DNA from: Desulfonatronospira sp.
GTDB lineage: Bacteria; Desulfobacterota; Desulfovibrionia; Desulfovibrionales; Desulfonatronovibrionaceae
NCBI GenBank assembly: GCA_003554505.1
Contig: PWGS01000111.1
Location: forward strand, 1-9,582
Reading direction: 5' to 3'
DNA length: 9,582 nt
Both the position numbers and the translations under genes were made by a program. Shown in pieces: positions 1 through 6,785 of the stretch (positions are counted from its first letter, which is position 1; each line of letters opens with the position of its first letter). The notes beneath the pieces were generated by a model, which did no database searches, was not told the origin of the DNA, and saw nothing but the letters and a program-made list of their open reading frames with translations.

Positions 1-1774
1 CCGGCAGGCTTTTCACATTCCAGGCCCGGGCCATTTTTTCGCGGTTTTCCGGGACCTCCACTTTCTGGTAGCCGCTGTAGACGTCGGGCAGGGCTCCCAT
101 GTCGCAGGCTCCCTGGACATTATTCTGTCCCCGCAGGGGATTGACGCCGCCTCCGGGGATGCCCAGGTTGCCGCAGAGCATGGCCAGATCGGCCAGGGCC
201 ATTACATTGCCGGTACCGCTTGTATGCTGGGTAATGCCCATGGTGTACAGTATGGCCGCTGCCGGGGCCCGGGCATACATTCTGGCGGCCTTTACCAGGT
301 CTTCCGGAGGGATGCCGGTAATCCCGGAAGCATATTCCGGTGTGTATCTGCTCACGTGTTCCCGGAGCCGGTCAAGACCGATGGTGTGGTTGTCCACGAA
401 CTCCTGGTCCAGAAGGCTCTCGTTTATTATCACATGCAGCATGCTGTTTATCCAGGCTGTGTCGGTGCCGGGATTCTGCCTGAGCCAGATGTGAGCGAAC
501 TGCGTAAGCCTGATGCGCCTGGGATCCACCACTATGAGCTTTGCACCGCGGTGCTTTACAGCCCGTTTTATGGCCGCGGCCAGGACAGGGTGAGTCTCTG
601 TGGTGTTGGAGCCGGTGACCAGCAGGACACCGGCCTGTTCTATATCGTTTATGCTGTTGGTCATGGCTCCGCTGCCGAATACCCTGGCCAGACCGGCCAC
701 AGTGGGGGAATGTCAGAGCCGCGCACAATGATCTATATTGTTGGTGCCCAGGACGGCCCGGGCGAATTTCTGGGCCACGTAACTGTCTTCGTTGGTGGTG
801 CGGGCCGAGGCGAACAGCCCCAGTGCATCCGGGCCATGAGATTGACGGATGCTGTCCAGTCTCTGATGCACCAGGTTCAGGGCTTCCTCCCATCCTGCCG
901 GGCGAAGGCCGCCGTTTTCCCGGATCAGTGGAGTTTGCAGCCGGCTGCTGGAGTTGACAAATTTGAACCCGAACCTGCCCTTGACGCAAAGGCTGCCGTA
1001 GTTGGGCGGGCTCCGGGTGTCTCCCTCCACCCGGTAAAGGACGTTGTCCTTGTGGTGCAGGTACATCTGGCACCCCACTCCGCAGTAGCCGCAAGTGGTC
1101 TTGACCTTGTTCGTCTCCCAGATTCTGGGACTCTGCCGGGATTCTACAGGAATGATGGAACCCACGGGGCAAGCCTGCATGCACTCGCCGCAGAACACGC
1201 AGTCGGATTCCTTGAGGGGCCTGTCCCCGGCTGCTGCTATCTTGCTTTTTATTCCCCGGTAGGCATGGCTGATGGCGTTGTTGACCTGAATGTCGCAGCA
1301 GGCCTGCACACAGCGCCCGCAAAGAACACACTTGCTGAAGTCCCTGAGTATGAAGGGGTTGACCGCTTCAGTGCGGTGCACAACTGTGCGCGGGGAAAAT
1401 CTCTTGGGGTTTACCTGGTAGCGGTAAGCCAGGTCCTGCAGAACGCACTGTCCGGAAGAGGGGCAGAGCAGGCAGTCGTGCTCGCCCACGGCCAGCAGCA
1501 GCTGCAGGGTGAGGCGTCTGGAGTTGACCACCCTGGGGGATTCGGTGTTGATCTGCATATCCCTTTGGGCCGGGGTGACGCATGATGCAGCCAGGTTGCG
1601 CGCCCCCTGGACCTCTACAACGCACATTCGACAGGCACCGGTGGGCGGTGCCCCGGGGAGGTGGCACATGGTGGGGATAAAAATATTATGTAACCGGGCT
1701 GCCTCCAGAATGGTCATGCCCTCCTCAAAAGGCAGGTTTTGACCGTTTATCTGCATTGTGTTCCCGGAATTCAT
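1..1774 (-). CDS. fdhF: Formate dehydrogenase alpha subunit, selenocysteine-containing, cytoplasmic type with NuoG-like N-terminus (3' end outside window)
   Basis: Molybdenum/tungsten bis-PGD enzyme that oxidises formate to CO2 (or the reverse). In the 591 codons present I see a [2Fe-2S] domain with Cys37, 48, 51 and 65; a NuoG-like H-x-C-x2-C-x5-C cluster site (His99, Cys101, 104, 110); two ferredoxin [4Fe-4S] motifs (Cys149/152/155/159 and 192/195/198/202); and the [4Fe-4S] site of the catalytic domain (Cys228, 231, 235, 263). Codon 354 is TGA in the context [13 protein letters not shown], aligning with selenocysteine 140 of E. coli FdhF. The frame stays open to the window edge with family motifs such as [10 protein letters not shown]; its Arg548 probably matches E. 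coli Arg333. Similar proteins are about 900 residues, so about a third is missing. There is no Tat signal, so I infer a cytoplasmic enzyme passing electrons to a NAD(P)H or ferredoxin partner. The start is uncertain: Met1 has no clear Shine-Dalgarno site, and Met7 (position 1756) is possible. A tetR gene lies directly upstream in the same direction. Confidence 0.95.
683..702 (-). promoter_or_regulatory. Bacterial SECIS element in fdhF
   Basis: Read on the minus strand, TGGCCGGTCTGGCCA (699 down to 685) folds as a 5-bp stem with a GGUCU loop. Allowing one bulged G, two more pairs extend it to 702/683. The GGU of the loop occupies nucleotides 22-24 counting the U of UGA as 1. By my recollection of the E. 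coli fdhF element, this is the same place and the same GGUCU loop, which is the part bound by SelB. The stem is coding (residues V-A-G-L-A), so the structure is embedded in conserved protein sequence. The fold was done by eye. Confidence 0.85.
713..715 (-). other. In-frame TGA read as selenocysteine (residue 354 of formate dehydrogenase)
   Basis: The TGA lies in the sequence CARL-U-H, which matches CARV-U-H around Sec140 of E. coli FdhF. The next residue, His355, matches the catalytic His141. Reading through gives an uninterrupted FDH sequence downstream (for example [10 protein letters not shown] and [10 protein letters not shown]), in the same frame as upstream. A selenocysteine insertion hairpin follows at the right distance. 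A sequencing error or nonsense mutation is much less likely. Confidence 0.95.
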
Positions 1775-1824
1775 GAGCTTGGACTTACAGCATGGCTAAT
1801 GATCAAGAGCTGATTTTTTGTTTA

Positions 1825-1855
1825 TGAAAGACACCTGCTGGGTGGTGCACTTTCA
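1825..1855. repeat. Imperfect inverted repeat upstream of fdhF, possible operator or hairpin
   Basis: Arms TGAAAGACACC (1825-1835) and GGTGCACTTTCA (1844-1855) pair over 10 bp with a 1x2 internal loop, around an 8-base centre. It sits about 50 bases before the fdhF start, in the 208-base spacer after tetR (1775-1982). It could be an operator, perhaps for the adjacent TetR protein, or an mRNA hairpin. It is not a good terminator for tetR, since on the minus strand it is followed by A-rich sequence rather than a T-run. I saw no convincing sigma70 or -24/-12 promoter in this spacer. Confidence 0.45.
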
Positions 1856-1982
1856 TTTTGCCATTAACCCATACATACCGGTTATCAGCTTTCCGGGGTT
1901 TTGAAAAGTCGGTGAGTGAACATAATATCACTTGTGCGGCTTACGGACGAAGGTCTGAAGAGTCTATGAGAAAGTTCCTGCT

Positions 1983-2567
1983 CTAAGGCTGCTTTACAAG
2001 AGCCTTGCGGAAGAATTCGATTGCCGTGTACTCGTAAGAGATTTCTTCTTTCTTGCCCAAAAGCTTCTTGCGAAGAATGCCGTTGATCAGGCAAAGCATT
2101 ACGATCACCAGATGGTCCACCGGGTGGGCGTCAAATTCTCCGCTGGCATTTCCTTTTTCCATGCATTCTCTTAGATATTCGACTATGATTTCCTGTTGCC
2201 GGGTAATGATCTTTTGACAGGTGTGGCTTTCGCTCTTGAGCTTGCTGGGGCAGTTGGCCAGGATCAGGCGTCCTTCGTGCGGGCTGTTTTCAGCCATGTG
2301 GATATGTAACCGGATCAGGTTGTTGATCTTCTCAAATTCAGTCTCGGTATTCCGGGGAAGTTCTTCCAGCATTTTTTCGTAATCTTGAAATATAGCCCGG
2401 ATGATCTCGGTGAATATCTCTTCTTTGCCCTGAAAGTGATAGTAGAGCAGGGGCTCAGTAACACCTGCCTCCTTGGCTATCTGCAGGGTTGTAGTGTTGT
2501 CGAAACCCTGAGTTGCGAAAAGTTGTGTTGCAGTGCTGAGGATCTTGTGTTTCTTATTTTTAGCCAT
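1983..2567 (-). CDS. TetR/AcrR-family transcriptional regulator
   Basis: A 194-residue protein of typical TetR length. The N-terminal DNA-binding domain shows the family pattern: helix 1 with ILSTATQLFATQGF (9-22), then a helix-turn-helix over about residues 27-46 (TTLQIAKEAGVTEPLLYYHF), followed by GKEEIF. The rest is the helical ligand-binding/dimerisation domain, which does not reveal the ligand. I chose the ATG at 2567 because AGGA lies 8 bases upstream; the ATG at 2576 (three residues longer) directly abuts its AGG and cannot use it. The gene follows ftsY and points at fdhF, 208 bases away. It probably regulates itself and perhaps fdhF; that is inference from position alone. A TTGACA box upstream suggests its own promoter. 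Confidence 0.92.
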   Translation of the reverse strand: MAKNKKHKILSTATQLFATQGFDNTTTLQIAKEAGVTEPLLYYHFQGKEEIFTEIIRAIFQDYEKMLEELPRNTETEFEKINNLIRLHIHMAENSPHEGRLILANCPSKLKSESHTCQKIITRQQEIIVEYLRECMEKGNASGEFDAHPVDHLVIVMLCLINGILRKKLLGKKEEISYEYTAIEFFRKALVKQP

Positions 2568-2609
2568 GATATTCATCCTGTTGGTTTCTGGTTTGCTGAC
2601 AGCACCTCT

Positions 2610-2637
2610 ATTTGAAATCTTAAATCAACAATGTCAA
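2610..2637 (-). promoter_or_regulatory. Candidate sigma70-type promoter of the tetR gene
   Basis: On the minus strand a perfect -35 box TTGACA (2637-2632) is followed after 16 bases by TCAAAT (2615-2610), 4 of 6 matches to the -10 consensus. It lies in the AT-rich 119-base spacer between ftsY and tetR, about 43 bases before the chosen tetR start. The spacer between the boxes contains a rough TTGATTT/ATTTCAA inverted repeat that could be an autoregulatory operator. Judged by eye only. Confidence 0.4.
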
Positions 2638-2686
2638 GGATTTTTATTATTTTTTTGTGGTATTGGTGAAAAGCCTTTTTTGAGTG

Positions 2687-3994
2687 TCAACCCAGCAGAG
2701 CCCGGGCAAAATTTTCAGGCTCAAACGGTCGCAGGTCCTCCATTTTTTCTCCCAGCCCGATAAATGAAATAGGTATCTGATGCTGCAGGGCTATGGCCAC
2801 CATTACTCCGCCCTTGGCTGTGCCGTCCAGCTTGGTCAAAACTATTTCGTCAATATTTATTTCCCGGGCGAAAAGCTCGGTCTGGGACAAGGCATTCTGG
2901 CCGGTTGTTGCATCCAGGACCAGTATGGTGCGATGCGGGCTGCCGGGACGCTTTTTCTGCATAACGCTTTTAACTTTTTTCAGTTCCTGCATCAAGTCGG
3001 ACTTAGTGTGCAGCCTGCCGGCAGTATCTACATAAAGAACGTCGATTCCATCGGCCACAGCTTTTTCCAGGGCCTCGTAAGCCACTGAAGCCGGGTCCGC
3101 CCCGTGGCTCTTGGCATAAAATTCGGCGTCGGCGCGATCAGCCCAGATGCCCAGCTGTTCTATAGCCGCGGCCCTGAAGGTATCCCCGGCGGCAATCATT
3201 ACCCGGCGTCCCTTCATGCGGTCCTTGTGCGCGAGCTTGGCAATAGTTGTAGTCTTGCCGACTCCATTCACCCCGATCATCAGGACTACCTCCGGGGGAT
3301 CGGGTTTGATTCTTTTTTGCGGTCTGGGAAAGAAGGCGGCAAGCTCTTTACCCAGGAGCTGCTTGAATTCCTGGGGATCCTCCACGATCTGCCCGGAGAC
3401 TTTTGTCCGCAGCTTCTGCACCAGCTCGCCGGCTGCCTTGTGCCCGACATCGGACATGATCAGGATCTCTTCCAGTTCTTCCCAGAAGGCCTCGTCATAA
3501 CTGGTGCTGGCACTCAGAAGCTGGTCGATCTGTCTGGATAGCTGGGCTTTGGTCTTGCTCAGGCCGTGGGAGAGTTTGATGAAAAGCCTGCTTTTTTCGT
3601 CCTCCTCGTCTTCAAGATCCAGGGCCAGGGCCAGCCTGTACTGAAGTTCCGACCTGAACTCATCCAGGTCGTTATACCCCATGTCATCAAGCCATTTGGA
3701 AAATCTGGAAACAAAGTCTTCTGCTTCATTTCTGGGGACTTCCAGGGCATCAAAGAAAAAGTAAAGCCTTTGCCACAGGACATCTCCCTTGGAATCAACT
3801 CCCTGCAGAAGATAATCCAGCCATACACTCAGCCTGGGTTCCGCCACTGCCAGAGACTGCTTGAGACGTGCCTGCCATTCTATCATCTCTGCGTCTGGAG
3901 GTGCTGTCGGAGTTTCGTCCTTTATTTCCGGCTTCTCTATCTCTTCTTGAGAATCGCTTTTCCACAGTTTTTTGATTTTGCTGAAAAAACCCAA
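2687..3994 (-). CDS. ftsY: Signal recognition particle receptor FtsY
   Basis: SRP-receptor GTPase that docks SRP-ribosome complexes at the inner membrane for co-translational insertion of membrane proteins. The 435 residues begin with a basic, amphipathic start (GFFSKIKKLWK), a short acidic/proline linker and an extended helical region to about residue 150. The four-helix N domain follows, then the G domain: GVNGVGKTTT P-loop (241-250), DTFRAAA (271-277), DTAGRLH (323-329), TKLDGTAKGG (387-396) and GLGEKMEDL (413-421). All are intact and typical of FtsY rather than Ffh; there is no methionine-rich M domain. The start codon is TTG with GGAGG 8 bases upstream, and the MGFFSKIKK-type N-terminus fits the family. 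It lies between the Smr-domain gene (211-base spacer) and tetR (119-base spacer), so it may be its own transcription unit. Confidence 0.97.
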   Translation of the reverse strand: MGFFSKIKKLWKSDSQEEIEKPEIKDETPTAPPDAEMIEWQARLKQSLAVAEPRLSVWLDYLLQGVDSKGDVLWQRLYFFFDALEVPRNEAEDFVSRFSKWLDDMGYNDLDEFRSELQYRLALALDLEDEEDEKSRLFIKLSHGLSKTKAQLSRQIDQLLSASTSYDEAFWEELEEILIMSDVGHKAAGELVQKLRTKVSGQIVEDPQEFKQLLGKELAAFFPRPQKRIKPDPPEVVLMIGVNGVGKTTTIAKLAHKDRMKGRRVMIAAGDTFRAAAIEQLGIWADRADAEFYAKSHGADPASVAYEALEKAVADGIDVLYVDTAGRLHTKSDLMQELKKVKSVMQKKRPGSPHRTILVLDATTGQNALSQTELFAREINIDEIVLTKLDGTAKGGVMVAIALQHQIPISFIGLGEKMEDLRPFEPENFARALLG

Positions 3995-4002
3995 GTTCAG
4001 TT

Positions 4003-4007
4003 CCTCC
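4003..4007 (-). promoter_or_regulatory. Shine-Dalgarno site fixing the TTG start of ftsY
   Basis: GGAGG on the minus strand lies 8 bases before the TTG at 3994. No ATG or GTG alternative gives the conserved GFFSKIKK beginning, so this strong site decides the start. Confidence 0.8.
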
Positions 4008-4052
4008 AGTTCAGATTTTTATAAGGAAGGGAGCTCATACAACCCCCCCCTG

Positions 4053-4074
4053 CCCCTCCTTGGCTAAGGAGGGG
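4053..4074. repeat. Perfect 9-bp palindromic hairpin in the ftsY upstream spacer
   Basis: CCCCTCCTT (4053-4061) and AAGGAGGGG (4066-4074) are exact inverted copies around a GGCT loop. A run of eight C lies just before (4043-4050). No T-run follows on either strand, so it is not a normal intrinsic terminator. It resembles the short GC-rich palindromes dispersed in intergenic regions of many bacteria. I infer a REP- or MITE-like remnant without having other copies to compare. Confidence 0.6.
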
Positions 4075-4124
4075 AGTTTATGCCGTGCCCGCAATCCTGA
4101 GCAGCAGGCCGGTTGAACGTTGCC

Positions 4125-4180
4125 ATGCACCGCGTAAAGATAAATTTTTTCCTTTGCCATTTTCTTCGCCTTTGCGTGAA
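4125..4180. repeat. Possible dispersed intergenic repeat remnant (CACGCAAAGGCG type)
   Basis: On the minus strand the spacer contains TTCACGCAAAGGCGAAGAAA followed by a second GCAAAGGA unit. This pattern recalls the CACGCAAAGGCGCAAAG repeats found between genes in many genomes. With the hairpin at 4053-4074 it fills most of the 211-base spacer between the Smr gene and ftsY (3995-4205). The likeness is from memory and boundaries are approximate; no coding function is evident. Confidence 0.3.
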
Positions 4181-4205
4181 AAAAGGGTTGCAGGCATGGT
4201 CCGCG

Positions 4206-4892
4206 TCAGTACAGATCAATGAGGTACTTATCCCAGTGGATTTTACCTTTAGTCTTTTTTTTGTTACGCATAAGTACGTAAAGGGCACCGGTCCCGCCGT
4301 GTCTGGGCAGGGCGGAACAGAATGCCAGAACGATCCTTTTCAGCGGTTCCATGGTCAGCCAGACCTGAATCTCGTTTCGAAGCACCCCCTCGCCCAGGGG
4401 AGAGTTTTTTCCGCGTCCGGGAATCAGCAGGACGCAGGTTTTGCCCTGATGGTACTGTTCGCGCATGAAGTGCAAGAGTTCCTGCCGGGCCTGGTCGCTG
4501 TTCAAGCCGTGCAGGTCCAGGTGGGCTTCGATGCTCAGTTCTCCGTTCTTGAATCTGCGGAAAGTCCTGGTATTGATGCTTTTGACGTAGCCCTGTATGT
4601 ATTCGTCGGAGAATTGGACATCAAACTCCACCTCGCCCCTTACAAGCCGGTAAAGGGTGTCCAGGTCGCTTTCTTTCTCCAGGGACACTCCCTCGGATGC
4701 GGGTTCTGTTTCCAAAGGAATATCCCGTCCCTTGCCCTTGAGGGGTTTAACCCCGGACATGGCTGTTTGGAAGAGATCCTCTTCACTTTTATCTTCCTCC
4801 TTCTCATCAGGGGAAGAAGGGGGGGCAGGTGGTTTTTCCTTGTTTTTCTTGGAGGGTATTTTTATTTTCTTAAGTTCTTTCAAGGAGTTCAT
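4206..4892 (-). CDS. Smr-domain protein (MutS2 C-terminal-like putative nuclease)
   Basis: A 228-residue protein with a C-terminal Smr domain, known from MutS2 and stand-alone proteins as a DNA- or RNA-cleaving domain. Visible motifs are LDLHG (125-129), PGRG (158-161) followed by a KNSPLGEGVLR stretch, and HGGTGALYVLMR (198-209), the usual order of the family. The N-terminal third is lysine-, glutamate- and proline-rich and probably disordered; it lacks any MutS ATPase, so this is the stand-alone form. I start at the ATG at 4892 because GGGGA lies 8 bases upstream. A longer version from 4961 would overlap the preceding LOG gene and add a non-conserved leader. The 29-base gap to that gene suggests co-transcription. 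The substrate is not shown by the sequence. Confidence 0.9.
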   Translation of the reverse strand: MNSLKELKKIKIPSKKNKEKPPAPPSSPDEKEEDKSEEDLFQTAMSGVKPLKGKGRDIPLETEPASEGVSLEKESDLDTLYRLVRGEVEFDVQFSDEYIQGYVKSINTRTFRRFKNGELSIEAHLDLHGLNSDQARQELLHFMREQYHQGKTCVLLIPGRGKNSPLGEGVLRNEIQVWLTMEPLKRIVLAFCSALPRHGGTGALYVLMRNKKKTKGKIHWDKYLIDLY

Positions 4893-4921
4893 ATAAAATA
4901 TCCCCGGAAAAAGAAACTCGA

Positions 4922-5641
4922 TTAAACGGCATGCTCGCCGGAACTGTCCGGCTCCCGGCATGCACTGCCGTTTTTCTGCAAAGAGTGCAGATCGACTTTG
5001 CTTTTTATCAATTCCACTACTTCGTCGGAACTATCCGCCATGCAGAAGAGAGCGAAATCGCTTTCCTTCATATAGCCCCTGGAGACCATCTGTTCTGTCA
5101 TCCATTTCAAGAGACCGTTCCAGAATTCCCTGCCCACCAGAATGATGGGGAAGGGCTTGATGCGTCTGGTCTGCATCAGGACCAGAGTCTCGCAGAGTTC
5201 GTCCATTGTGCCCAGCCCCCCGGGCATAACTACATACGCCCGGGCGTATTTTATGAACATGACCTTGCGCACAAAAAAATATCTGAAATCACATCTAAGG
5301 GTTATATAGTCGTTGGCTTTCTGTTCAAAGGGCAGTTTGATGTGCAGGCCGACTGAGTTTCCCTGGGCGTCGTAGGCCCCTCTGTTGCCCGCCTCCATTA
5401 TTCCCGGTCCCCCTCCAGTGATTATGTTGAATCCGGAACTGGCAAGCCTGTTGGCTATATCGTAGGCCATGCGGTAATATTCGTCGTCCGGGAGCAGTCT
5501 GCCCGATCCGAATATGGATACAGCCGGCCCCAGGTCGTTCATTTTTTCAAAGGCGTCAACGAACTCAGCCATTATTTTGAAAAGACGCCATGAATTGGTG
5601 TATGAAAGGTCTTCAATAAGATATTGTTTTGAGTCGGCCAT
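4922..5641 (-). CDS. LOG-family protein (TIGR00730-type Rossmann fold; putative nucleoside 5'-monophosphate phosphoribohydrolase)
   Basis: A 239-residue Rossmann-fold protein of the LOG family, often misnamed lysine decarboxylase. Characterised members cleave nucleoside 5'-monophosphates (cytokinin riboside monophosphates or AMP) to the base and ribose 5-phosphate. The signature is complete: SIFGSGR (42-48), GGGPGIMEAGNRGA (76-89), Arg125-Lys126 in the YFFVRK segment, and PGGLGTMDE (140-148) with the catalytic Glu148 region. The C-terminal 20 residues are polar and look unstructured. AAGGA sits 8 bases before the ATG at 5641. A sigma70-type promoter candidate lies about 165 bases upstream, and the Smr-domain gene follows after 29 bases. 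The bacterial role is unclear; nucleotide salvage or detoxification is more likely than hormone production. Confidence 0.93.
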   Translation of the reverse strand: MADSKQYLIEDLSYTNSWRLFKIMAEFVDAFEKMNDLGPAVSIFGSGRLLPDDEYYRMAYDIANRLASSGFNIITGGGPGIMEAGNRGAYDAQGNSVGLHIKLPFEQKANDYITLRCDFRYFFVRKVMFIKYARAYVVMPGGLGTMDELCETLVLMQTRRIKPFPIILVGREFWNGLLKWMTEQMVSRGYMKESDFALFCMADSSDEVVELIKSKVDLHSLQKNGSACREPDSSGEHAV

Positions 5642-5805
5642 GCAGGTTTTCCTTGTTCCTGTATTCTGCTGTATCTGTAACTATTCACCATCTGTGGGCA
5701 AAGTCCCCGGACCTCAGGTGAGTTGCCTGTATTTATTGTTTGCCTGCTCTTGCTGTAAGCTTGAAGGGTTTCACCCGGGTATTCTTCCAGGCAATCCGGT
5801 TCTGG

Positions 5806-5834
5806 ACTATAGTTATAAGACATCGATAATTCAA
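5806..5834 (-). promoter_or_regulatory. Candidate sigma70-type promoter of the LOG-Smr unit
   Basis: On the minus strand TTGAAT (5834-5829, 4 of 6) is followed after exactly 17 bases by TATAGT (5811-5806, 5 of 6). It is the best promoter match I see in the 276-base spacer 5642-5917 and would give a leader of about 155-160 bases. The rest of this spacer holds no gene I can support. Confidence 0.45.
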
Positions 5835-5876
5835 GCTCAGCCGAAGGCAGGTCATTTTATCAAGTCTTTATCCGGT

Positions 5877-5898
5877 AAAAATACTTTCCGGCTGGAAA
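5877..5898 (-). terminator. Weak intrinsic terminator candidate after the ATP-grasp gene
   Basis: On the minus strand TTTCC-AGCC-GGAAA makes a 5-bp stem (5898-5885) followed by GTATTTTT. It lies about 20 bases after the stop of the ATP-grasp ligase and before the promoter candidate at 5806-5834, the right place for a transcription-unit border. The stem is short and AT-rich outside two GC pairs, so efficiency would be low. Confidence 0.3.
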
Positions 5899-5917
5899 CC
5901 AATCTTGTATAAAATGA

Positions 5918-6709
5918 TCAGATCCTGCCCTCTGCGACCATTTTGTGCAGTATGTCCTTATAGCTCAGTCCTGCACACTGAAACCCCTTGGTGCCGAATT
6001 TCATGTTGGCTTCCAGTATATACAGTCTGCCCCTGCTTTGGCATATATCAATGCCTGTCAGATCAAAGCCACAGGCCTGGGCAGCCCACAGGCCAAGTTC
6101 AAGCACTTTCCGCGGGATATTTTTCAGACATACTGTACCCCCTTGTGAGATATTGGCTTTGAAGCTTCCCCGTGCCGGTACCCTGCGGTAGGCGTGAACC
6201 ACTTCATCGCCCACAACCACAACCCTGTAGTCGTCATCCACAGGCAGAAATTCCTGGATATAGGCCGGCTGATTTTTTGCCAGGTAGGTTTCCAGCTCAT
6301 GCCGGTCATGAATAAGCCAGACACCGTGCCCCATGGACGATATCCTGGCCTTCTTGGCTATAAAAGGAAAGGAGAAGTCGTCTGTAATGGAGTTCTGCTG
6401 TTTGGGGCCGAAGTAAAACCTGGTCCTGGGAGCAGGAAGCCCCTGAAGCTGAAAAAGAAGGGTCTGTTTGATCTTATCCCCCAGAAAACGGTAGGTGTTC
6501 ACACCGGGAAACATTTCCTTGCCCATGATCTGGAACAGGTCAGCAAATAACGAGGTGGGAAAATATATCTTTTCGGCCCTGCGAATCATGTCCAGCTTCC
6601 ATGACGGGTAATCCTCGAGGTTGGGAAGCACGCCCAGGGGAAGAATATCCGGACAGTGGATCAGCTGGGAGCCAAGAGCAATCCGGGTATGGGTAGAAGA
6701 TGATTCCAT
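5918..6709 (-). CDS. RimK-like ATP-grasp ligase, substrate unknown
   Basis: A 263-residue ATP-grasp protein resembling RimK-type glutamate ligases, which join an amino acid to a carboxylate through an acyl phosphate. Visible elements are DKIKQTLLFQLQGLPAPRT (78-96, lid/pre-grasp region), FIAKK with the ATP-binding lysine (119 or 120), the hinge YIQEFL (150-155), DYRVVVVGDEVVHAYRR (160-176), the Asn186-GG loop, and the metal-binding set GIDI (Asp221), Glu233 and Asn235 in LEANMKFG. The last segment departs from the EVNASPG of true RimK, so a different substrate is likely. The first 70 residues (IALGSQL, LGVLPNLEDYP) form a family-specific N domain. The ATG at 6709 lacks a clear Shine-Dalgarno site, but an in-frame stop lies six codons upstream, so no upstream ATG, GTG or TTG is available. 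cysS lies 76 bases before it. Confidence 0.88.
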   Translation of the reverse strand: MESSSTHTRIALGSQLIHCPDILPLGVLPNLEDYPSWKLDMIRRAEKIYFPTSLFADLFQIMGKEMFPGVNTYRFLGDKIKQTLLFQLQGLPAPRTRFYFGPKQQNSITDDFSFPFIAKKARISSMGHGVWLIHDRHELETYLAKNQPAYIQEFLPVDDDYRVVVVGDEVVHAYRRVPARGSFKANISQGGTVCLKNIPRKVLELGLWAAQACGFDLTGIDICQSRGRLYILEANMKFGTKGFQCAGLSYKDILHKMVAEGRI

Positions 6710-6785
6710 GATCGGTGATGGAGCTTACTGTTTTTCCAGCGTTTATAGCAGGGACAGGCAGGGTGACGCCGGTAGAAAAATAGGG

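Noticed and set aside
713..715. fdhF as a pseudogene broken by a nonsense mutation
   Set aside because: The TGA sits precisely at the known selenocysteine position, the downstream frame is fully conserved, and a SECIS hairpin follows.
372..1331. Minus-strand frame of 319 codons overlapping fdhF in another phase
   Set aside because: Low-complexity Arg/Gln/Pro/His-rich translation typical of a frame-shifted shadow; the true frame carries all cluster motifs and continues through the TGA.
224..1585. Long plus-strand open frame of 453 codons opposite fdhF
   Set aside because: It lies entirely antisense to a well-supported FDH gene, shows no recognisable domain, and is explained by GC-rich codon use of the opposite strand.
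1847..1864. Possible sigma54 (-24/-12) promoter for fdhF, TGGCA...TGCA on the minus strand
   Set aside because: The distance between the GG and GC elements is two bases too long for the strict -24/-12 spacing.
4053..4074. Hairpin as the terminator of the LOG-Smr unit
   Set aside because: No T-run follows it on the minus strand; it is followed by a G-rich tract.
4064..4288. Small minus-strand frame of 74 codons between the Smr gene and ftsY
   Set aside because: It overlaps the Smr gene's 3' end out of phase and the repeat-like spacer, with no family resemblance.
5572..5823. Small minus-strand frame of 83 codons upstream of and overlapping the LOG gene
   Set aside because: Composition is not protein-like, it overlaps the LOG start out of phase, and the candidate promoter lies at its beginning.
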